A stretch of 35,201 nucleotides of DNA from UBA12088 sp964568345 (GTDB lineage Bacteria; Patescibacteriota; Minisyncoccia; Phycocordibacterales; UBA12088): assembly GCA_964568345.1 (NCBI GenBank), contig CAZMPG010000008.1, positions 1-35,201 on the forward strand, written 5' to 3'. Made by a program: the position numbers and the translations under genes. Below, one piece after another: positions 30,192 to 35,201 of the stretch. Each line of letters opens with the position of its first letter. Positions within the stretch are counted from its first letter, which is position 1. The notes under the pieces were generated by a model. The model was given only the letters and a program-made list of their open reading frames with translations, made no database searches and was not told where the DNA came from.

Positions 30192-32672
30192 ATGGTGCGG
30201 TTTGTCCCCCTCGCGTTCGTCGCAGGCTGCACGGTGCTTTCCGTAGGCGTGTTCGGCGTGCTCCGCGGCAGCAACCCCCTAAGCCAGGTGGCACAGGTAA
30301 CAACATCGGGGGATACCACCGCCACCTACCCACAAACAACGACGACAGATACAACAACCACCACGACGACCGAGCAACCTACGTCTGCCTCCTTGACGAC
30401 GGATCCCACGAACACCCAGCCGGTGCCGCAGACAGCCACGTCACTCACCACCACGCAGCCGCAGTACGTGCAGTGCCCCTTCCACCCGACGTCTGGCCAA
30501 ATCCTCGCCGACTTTACCTTTGGGGGCAGCGTGTCAATCGGGACACTCGCTCTCCGCGCGAACGGCACCATAAGCGATGCGACCCGTGGCCCCCTGGCGC
30601 TGTCGCTCAACACAGGCTACTACAAGCTCTGGCTCGCAAGCTATGCCCCTGGCGATACGTCAGGTCAGTACGATCGTCAGAGCTGGTACCTCGTCATGGA
30701 AGATGCTGCGCATGCGGTCGTCGCAAAGAGCGACCCGACACCGGACATCCCTACCGGGGCGACTCTCTTCGCCGACACTGCGCCGCGGGGCATCCTCCTC
30801 ACCGGGCAGGTCGTGGGCCTGTACGCGCGGCACGCAGCGTACAGCACCTCACTGGGGAACTACATCGTGCCGCTTTGCGCACTCTTCGAGCGGGTGGATA
30901 CCACGACCACGGTGAAAACCGCAGACACCGTCACCCCCACGACATCCGGATCGAACACCGTCACTACCAACGAGAACACCAGTGCCGCACCTACTGCCTC
31001 GACAGAGGAAGCGCCGCCGGATTCCACCACTACCGAGCCTGAGGCCCCGGCGCCAATCGTCACAGTGCCGCCGTGCCCCTTCCCGGTGCGCGCCGACCGC
31101 ACCATTGTGTCCTTCAGTGCAGCATCAAACGGCGTGCTCGAGAGCAAGGTCATCGCAAACGGGTCCTCCGATGCTGCGCGGGTGCACCGCCGGGCGACGC
31201 TCCTCGCGGGGACGTACAGCATTCGGCTTGCTTCGTACGATGGCGGGCTGCCCGACTCGGACGATCAGACCTGGTACGCTGCACTACACGATGCGACGGG
31301 GGTGCTTGTCGCAAAGACACCCCCCTCCCGCGACATCCCCGGGTGGGACGACACTTTCGTCGCAAAGGTCTCCGACGATCTCGTGCTCACGCGCGATGTG
31401 GGTATGGTGGACGCCATCCACACACGGTACCCGGGAAACCTCGCGTACGCAGTCGTGCCGCTCTGTGCCGCATTCGATCGCATCAACAGTACTACCACCG
31501 AGCCCTTACCCGAGCCGAGCACGTCTCCCACCACCGTAACCGCACCACCTCCTCCACCGCAGCAGACCACGCTACAGCAACCTATCGTACGTACGACCAC
31601 CACCGTGATTACGCCCCCTGCTGCCCCAACACCTCTCGCCACTCCGGCCGATGAAGACGGCGGCGTGCCCGTCGCCCCCGCAACTATCGGCATTGCAAGC
31701 AGCCTCAAGACGGTGTCGGTACAGCCGGAGGTGCTCGCGGTGCGTGAACAGGCGGTGAAGGGCTTCACGGAGACACCGTTCACGCTCCTCGACGAGGGAT
31801 CGCTCGTCGAGCGTGAAGCGGTCGTGCGCGAGCTCGTCGGGCACGGCACCTCCTCTCCGCGCGCCGGTACGACCAGTACGACGACCGCACGGCTGCCCGT
31901 CTCGCTCACGCGCATCGTCGCAGACGATAGCACCTCGTCGCCCGCAGTGGCTACGACGACCGGCACGGCGCTGCGGGAGCGTGTCGGCCTCATAGCGGTG
32001 CGCGACACCGACGGCGACGGGGTGAGCGACTACGACGAAGAGCGCCTCTACGGGAGCGACCCGGAGAATCCCTTCACTGCCGGTGGCGTCCTCTCCGACG
32101 GTGAGCGGGTGCTCCTCGGCCTCGACCCCCTCCGCACTGACCTCGTGCCGGTCGTCACCGAGTCGCCGCGGAGTGCAGGGGAGACCATCGAAAAGCTCGC
32201 GATCGTTGAGTCCTTGAGCCTCGCCACATCGTCTCGCACCTCGACGACGCCAGGAGCTGGAGCGATCTCTGAGCAGGTCGTCGTCAAGGGATACACCAAG
32301 CCGCTCGCCTACGTGACGCTCTACCTCTACTCGACGCCGATTGTCGTCACCGTGCGGGCCGATGCCGGTGGCGCCTTTGCGTACACATTCGATGAGACAC
32401 TCGAGAACGGCTCCCACGAGCTCTATGTCGCAAGCGTCAACAACACCGGCAAGGTGCTCGCGAAGAGCGAGCCAATACCCTTCGTGAAAACCGCACAAGC
32501 CATCGAGTACACCCCCCTGTCGGCGCCGCCCGCAAATCCGGTAGACAAAGCGGCGCGCACCATGGCGACGCTCGGCTCCCTCGCGCTCCTCTTTGCCGGG
32601 CTCATCGCCCTCGTCTGGATCGGCATGCGCCGCACACAGGGCGCTGACCAACCACCACATGGGAACGCGTAA
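30192..32672 (+). CDS. Thr/Pro-rich surface protein with duplicated domain, dockerin/TSP3-like loop and C-terminal membrane anchor
   Basis: The 826-residue protein begins with a hydrophobic signal anchor (about 4-23) and a Thr-rich linker (37-90). Two homologous beta-rich modules follow (about 94-244 and 304-445). They share a CPF start, GYYKLWLASY versus GTYSIRLASY, SWYLVMEDA versus TWYAALHDA, VVAKSDPTPDIP versus LVAKTPPSRDIP, and a closing VPLCALFER versus VPLCAAFDR. Thr/Pro linkers separate them. Residues 605-616 (DTDGDGVSDYDE) form a canonical calcium-binding loop, followed by YGSDPENP and a degenerate second loop up to GLDP (about 635-646), as in TSP3 or dockerin-like repeats. An Ig-like domain (about 691-770) and a membrane helix (about 792-812) end the protein. 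ATG 30192 is preferred over an in-frame ATG at 30150 because of the promoter and the signal sequence. It is probably exposed on the cell surface. Confidence 0.85.
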   Translation: MVRFVPLAFVAGCTVLSVGVFGVLRGSNPLSQVAQVTTSGDTTATYPQTTTTDTTTTTTTEQPTSASLTTDPTNTQPVPQTATSLTTTQPQYVQCPFHPTSGQILADFTFGGSVSIGTLALRANGTISDATRGPLALSLNTGYYKLWLASYAPGDTSGQYDRQSWYLVMEDAAHAVVAKSDPTPDIPTGATLFADTAPRGILLTGQVVGLYARHAAYSTSLGNYIVPLCALFERVDTTTTVKTADTVTPTTSGSNTVTTNENTSAAPTASTEEAPPDSTTTEPEAPAPIVTVPPCPFPVRADRTIVSFSAASNGVLESKVIANGSSDAARVHRRATLLAGTYSIRLASYDGGLPDSDDQTWYAALHDATGVLVAKTPPSRDIPGWDDTFVAKVSDDLVLTRDVGMVDAIHTRYPGNLAYAVVPLCAAFDRINSTTTEPLPEPSTSPTTVTAPPPPPQQTTLQQPIVRTTTTVITPPAAPTPLATPADEDGGVPVAPATIGIASSLKTVSVQPEVLAVREQAVKGFTETPFTLLDEGSLVEREAVVRELVGHGTSSPRAGTTSTTTARLPVSLTRIVADDSTSSPAVATTTGTALRERVGLIAVRDTDGDGVSDYDEERLYGSDPENPFTAGGVLSDGERVLLGLDPLRTDLVPVVTESPRSAGETIEKLAIVESLSLATSSRTSTTPGAGAISEQVVVKGYTKPLAYVTLYLYSTPIVVTVRADAGGAFAYTFDETLENGSHELYVASVNNTGKVLAKSEPIPFVKTAQAIEYTPLSAPPANPVDKAARTMATLGSLALLFAGLIALVWIGMRRTQGADQPPHGNA

Positions 32673-34029
32673 CCTTGCTCAGTACCTTGCACGCGGGGTG
32701 TCGCTCTTCCGCGACAATCCGCAGCTCTGGTTTACCGCGCTCACGGCGGTCCTCATTTTCGGCGCCTTCACCTTCATCGCGCACCGCTTTGCCTCCATAG
32801 CACAGGATGCGCACGAGGAGCTCATCAACGTCCGGATTGGCTCAATCTTCGACGCGCTCGTGCTCTTTATCCCCGACAGCTACGATGCACCCGACGTGCT
32901 CCGCGCGCGGTTCGCAGCGCTCCGCGCCGAGAACCAGACGATAGACTCCCTCATGCTCCTCGCCCCGCACGGCGCTTCCGCGTGGCGCGTGTACGTCTCC
33001 GACCATGGCGCGCGGGAGGGGTCGGTCATCGACACCGAGCCGATCGCCGTGCGCTTGGCAAAGGGTGATCCGACGCGTGCCTACACCGTACCGGGCACCG
33101 ACGAGGTGGGGGAGCGCACCTTCATGACCGCCCGTGCGATAGCCGATGAGGGTGGCCTCGTCGAGGCGGTCGTCGTGAGCTCGCAAAAACTCTCTGCGGC
33201 GGAGCAGGTGATTACCGACAGCCTCCGCACGAGCACATTCCTCCTCGTCGGCATCATCCTCGCGGGTGTCGTGCTCTTTTTCCGCCATGCACGCATCGTA
33301 GACTTCGCAACGCTCTATCGAAAACAGCTCGAGGTAGATGAGCTCAAGGACAGCTTCATCGGCATGGCCTCCCACGAGCTTAAGAGCCCGCTCACGGTGA
33401 TCCGCGGGTACATTGAGCTCCTCAAGGAGGGCGGGGGAGACGCCGCTGCGCAGCATGAGTACCTCCGCCGCATTGACGTTTCTGCCGACGAGCTCCGGCA
33501 GCTCATTGATGACATCCTCGACGTGTCGCGCATCGAAATGGGCAGGATGCGCTTCACCCCGGAAATGGTAGAGCCGGAAGGCGTGCTCCGCGAGGTGTGC
33601 GACATGTTCCAGACGGTCGCGGCGCAGAAGAAGCTCACGCTCTCGTACGAAGCGGATGCATCGGCGCAGGGTGCGACGGTCGAGCTCGATCGCGGGAGGC
33701 TGAAGCAGGTCGTCGTGAACCTCGTATCGAATGCGCTCAAGTATACCCCCGCGGGGAGCGTGCGGGTGGAAGCCCTGCGTACCGCCGACCGGTACGAGCT
33801 CTCGGTGCGCGACACCGGCGTCGGTATGACCGCAGAGGAGTCGGCGAAGCTCTTCACGAAGTTCTACCGCATCACGACCGACGAGACGAAGGGCGTCGCG
33901 GGCACCGGCCTCGGGCTGTGGATCACGAAGTACCTCGTCGAGCACATGGGCGGCACGATCTCCGCCGAGTCCATCAAGGGCGAAGGTTCGCGCTTCGTCG
34001 TGTCCTTCCCGCTGCGGAAGGTGGGGTGA
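32659..34029 (+). CDS. Membrane sensor histidine kinase
   Basis: The 456-residue protein has membrane helices at about 22-42 and 202-218 enclosing an extracytoplasmic sensor of about 160 residues that may be PAS/Cache-like (inferred from size and mixed alpha/beta pattern). No HAMP is seen. The HisKA H-box is DSFIGMASHELKSPLTVIRG with phospho-acceptor His239. The ATPase domain shows the N-box (VVVNLVSNALKYTP, Asn358), D-box (VRDTGVGM, Asp385), F-box (FTKFYR) and G2 (GTGLGL, 415-420). It should autophosphorylate in response to an envelope signal and pass the phosphate to a response regulator, but none is encoded in the window. The ATG at 32659 lies 14 nt inside the end of the surface-protein gene, which suggests translational coupling and a shared role. 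Confidence 0.93.
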   Translation: MGTRNLAQYLARGVSLFRDNPQLWFTALTAVLIFGAFTFIAHRFASIAQDAHEELINVRIGSIFDALVLFIPDSYDAPDVLRARFAALRAENQTIDSLMLLAPHGASAWRVYVSDHGAREGSVIDTEPIAVRLAKGDPTRAYTVPGTDEVGERTFMTARAIADEGGLVEAVVVSSQKLSAAEQVITDSLRTSTFLLVGIILAGVVLFFRHARIVDFATLYRKQLEVDELKDSFIGMASHELKSPLTVIRGYIELLKEGGGDAAAQHEYLRRIDVSADELRQLIDDILDVSRIEMGRMRFTPEMVEPEGVLREVCDMFQTVAAQKKLTLSYEADASAQGATVELDRGRLKQVVVNLVSNALKYTPAGSVRVEALRTADRYELSVRDTGVGMTAEESAKLFTKFYRITTDETKGVAGTGLGLWITKYLVEHMGGTISAESIKGEGSRFVVSFPLRKVG

Positions 34030-34047
34030 GGGGGATGGAGGCACAAA

Positions 34048-34080
34048 ATCGCCACGCAATCGCGCGGATTGCGTGGCGAT
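34048..34080. terminator. Perfect 14-bp inverted repeat between convergent genes
   Basis: ATCGCCACGCAATC (34048-34061) and its exact reverse complement (34067-34080) flank a GCGCG loop. It lies in the 54-nt gap between the kinase stop and the end of the minus-strand gene. There is no U-tract in either direction, but its position and perfection suggest a bidirectional terminator or an mRNA 3'-end stabiliser. Confidence 0.6.
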
Positions 34081-34083
34081 GTC

Positions 34084-35070
34084 TCAATGAGTGGTCGGTG
34101 ACACGGCAGTGTGTCTTCGGATACCCTCCCCCGCATCCAGAGGGGGTTGGGTAACATTTAAAAACAGTGCCCGTACCCGCTCTCGATGCTGGCTAAAGCA
34201 GGGGAGGAGCGCCCATACCTCGAAACGAGGCCCTTTGCCCCCAGCGGCATCCCCATACATTTTCGACTGCGTGATGAGGTCGCCTCTGCCGCCCTCGACC
34301 ATCTCGCGGGCGGTCGCAAGCGTCCATCCCCAGCCTCTCCCATTGAAGACGGACCTCGATATGCCGCGCCTACCCCAGAACAGTACTTCAAGCTCAGGAG
34401 AGGCAAACTCGAGCTTGTCGGGATCGTGGTAGAGGTGGTAGACATTCCCGCGCGTGAGTAGCGTAAGGTCGCTGCCATCACTCGGTTCTGGTCTCGAGAG
34501 ATCCATGGGGGATCTCGTGATTACTACACACTCTCTACCACCCGATTGTGCCCGATATGTATGAACCTCCCTTTCCCGCTGCGCCCTTGCCTCGGGGGTC
34601 TCGGCGAGTAGGTAGGTGACCGCACCCTCGCCACTGACGCAAACACCGTAGATCGAGCGTGGCGCCCTACCGGGGTCACTCAGCTTGTACACAAGGTCGT
34701 CTGGGTAGAAGAGGATGGGTGTGGGAAGATCCCGCACCCGTTGCTCACCAAGATTCACTCCCGGCACTACGGTGACGCCCATGTCGAGCAAAGCAAAATG
34801 CTCGAGATTCAGCGCCCTATGCACGGTGTCCTCACCCAGGAATTGAACGTCGATGCTGTCGGTCCTGTAGTAGACACCAGGTAGGCACCCCTCTGGGTCA
34901 AGCACCCCGACATACCTCTCGGGGAATCCTACGATAGTGCCGACCTTGCCGTGGTTCCTCTTGAAGAACCGGTCAGACCCGGGGTCATCCATGCTCATTT
35001 CGGGGCAACCGTAGTGTACCCGCATTCCCACTGCCACGTGGACACACGCCCTCATTTGCAGTATGGGCAT
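34084..35070 (-). CDS. Hypothetical 328-residue protein, possible repeated SH3-like barrels
   Basis: The start at 35070 is well supported by GAGGAG placed 7 nt upstream. The protein has no signal peptide or membrane helix. Three stretches look like short beta-barrel units with turn-rich strands: about 40-97 (GKVGTIVGFPERY through NLEHFALLD), about 118-155 (FYPDDLVYKLSDP through VTYLLAET), and about 205-235 (LLTRGNVYHLYHDPDK through LEVLFWG). The resemblance to SH3-like folds is weak and unproven. The C-terminal third contains a Trp/Gly-rich segment (GRGWGWTLATAREMVEGG). No family was recognised, and no catalytic motif was identified. It converges on the histidine kinase gene and appears to be transcribed on its own from the right edge of the window. 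Confidence 0.7.
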   Translation of the reverse strand: MPILQMRACVHVAVGMRVHYGCPEMSMDDPGSDRFFKRNHGKVGTIVGFPERYVGVLDPEGCLPGVYYRTDSIDVQFLGEDTVHRALNLEHFALLDMGVTVVPGVNLGEQRVRDLPTPILFYPDDLVYKLSDPGRAPRSIYGVCVSGEGAVTYLLAETPEARAQREREVHTYRAQSGGRECVVITRSPMDLSRPEPSDGSDLTLLTRGNVYHLYHDPDKLEFASPELEVLFWGRRGISRSVFNGRGWGWTLATAREMVEGGRGDLITQSKMYGDAAGGKGPRFEVWALLPCFSQHRERVRALFLNVTQPPLDAGEGIRRHTAVSPTTH

Positions 35071-35077
35071 CGCTGTT

Positions 35078-35083
35078 CTCCTC
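35078..35083 (-). promoter_or_regulatory. Shine-Dalgarno site of the 328-residue protein
   Basis: GAGGAG on the minus strand, 7 nt before the ATG, decides the start codon. Together with the site at 1588-1592 it shows that SD-led initiation exists in this genome. Confidence 0.75.
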
Positions 35084-35191
35084 TTCGTCTAAAAGGGACT
35101 ATTCCCGTCACAAAGCGTACCACACACCCGATGCAGTTGCACGCAATTGTATGACCGCAGGTACTTTTGCACTCCGCTGGTAAGTTCTCAT

Positions 35192-35200
35192 AGTGTAGCA
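35192..35200 (-). promoter_or_regulatory. Possible extended -10 for the rightmost gene
   Basis: On the minus strand TGC precedes TACACT (35197-35192), the same nonamer as the zwf promoter. The -35 would lie outside the window. A start near 35185 would give a leader of about 115 nt before the ATG at 35070. Confidence 0.4.
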
Positions 35201-35201
35201 G

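Noticed and set aside
32842..34059. Antisense frame of 405 codons opposite the histidine kinase
   Set aside because: All kinase boxes are present on the plus strand in the right order, and the antisense product has no recognisable features.

Overview
The window is about 35 kb of GC-rich, densely coding bacterial DNA. I infer a member of the Candidatus Patescibacteria (CPR), most likely a Parcubacteria-type lineage. The grounds are a DUF5671-type membrane protein with a pilin-like tail, a 6,675-residue mosaic surface protein with DUF2341, Ig-like and beta-helix modules, a cohesin-domain membrane protein, and several hypothetical proteins of the style seen in CPR genomes. TGA is used as a stop codon in several clear genes, so the recoded Gracilibacteria/Absconditabacteria are excluded. 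No rRNA, tRNA, CRISPR array, transposase, integrase or phage structural operon was found.

Layout. 1-3445 (+): a DUF5671/pilin-like membrane protein, a 57-residue membrane protein, a promoter followed by a short structured leader with an intrinsic terminator, an 88-residue unknown protein, an RlmB/TrmH-type 2'-O-methyltransferase and a membrane-anchored hypothetical protein. 3461-6621 (-): a zwf-gnd-pgl cassette encoding the whole oxidative pentose phosphate branch. 6800-9014 (+): a small heat shock protein followed by a surface protein with signal peptide, cohesin domain, Ig-like domain, membrane anchor and charged cytoplasmic tail. 9015-9345: a non-coding gap with competing hairpins. 9346-29373 (+): a 20-kb gene for a giant surface protein. 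29446-34029 (+): a membrane-anchored helical protein, a Thr/Pro-rich surface protein with a duplicated domain and a calcium-binding-type repeat, and a sensor histidine kinase whose start overlaps that gene. 34084-35070 (-): an unrecognised protein, separated from the kinase by a perfect 14-bp inverted repeat.

How the parts may work together (inference). The right two thirds look like a cell-surface locus. It holds a chaperone, a cohesin-bearing membrane protein, a giant N-terminally anchored adhesin-like protein with three phage-collar/tail-fibre-like His-x-His modules, two putative beta-propellers and three long beta-helical superrepeats, a second surface protein with a dockerin/TSP3-like loop, and a sensor kinase that could monitor the envelope. 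The zwf-gnd-pgl cassette would oxidise glucose-6-phosphate to ribulose-5-phosphate with production of reduced nicotinamide cofactors.

Expression signals. Several genes have an extended -10 (TGn plus a TATACT-like hexamer) only 6-7 nt before the ATG, which predicts leaderless mRNAs. Two others have a clear Shine-Dalgarno, so two modes of translation initiation probably coexist.
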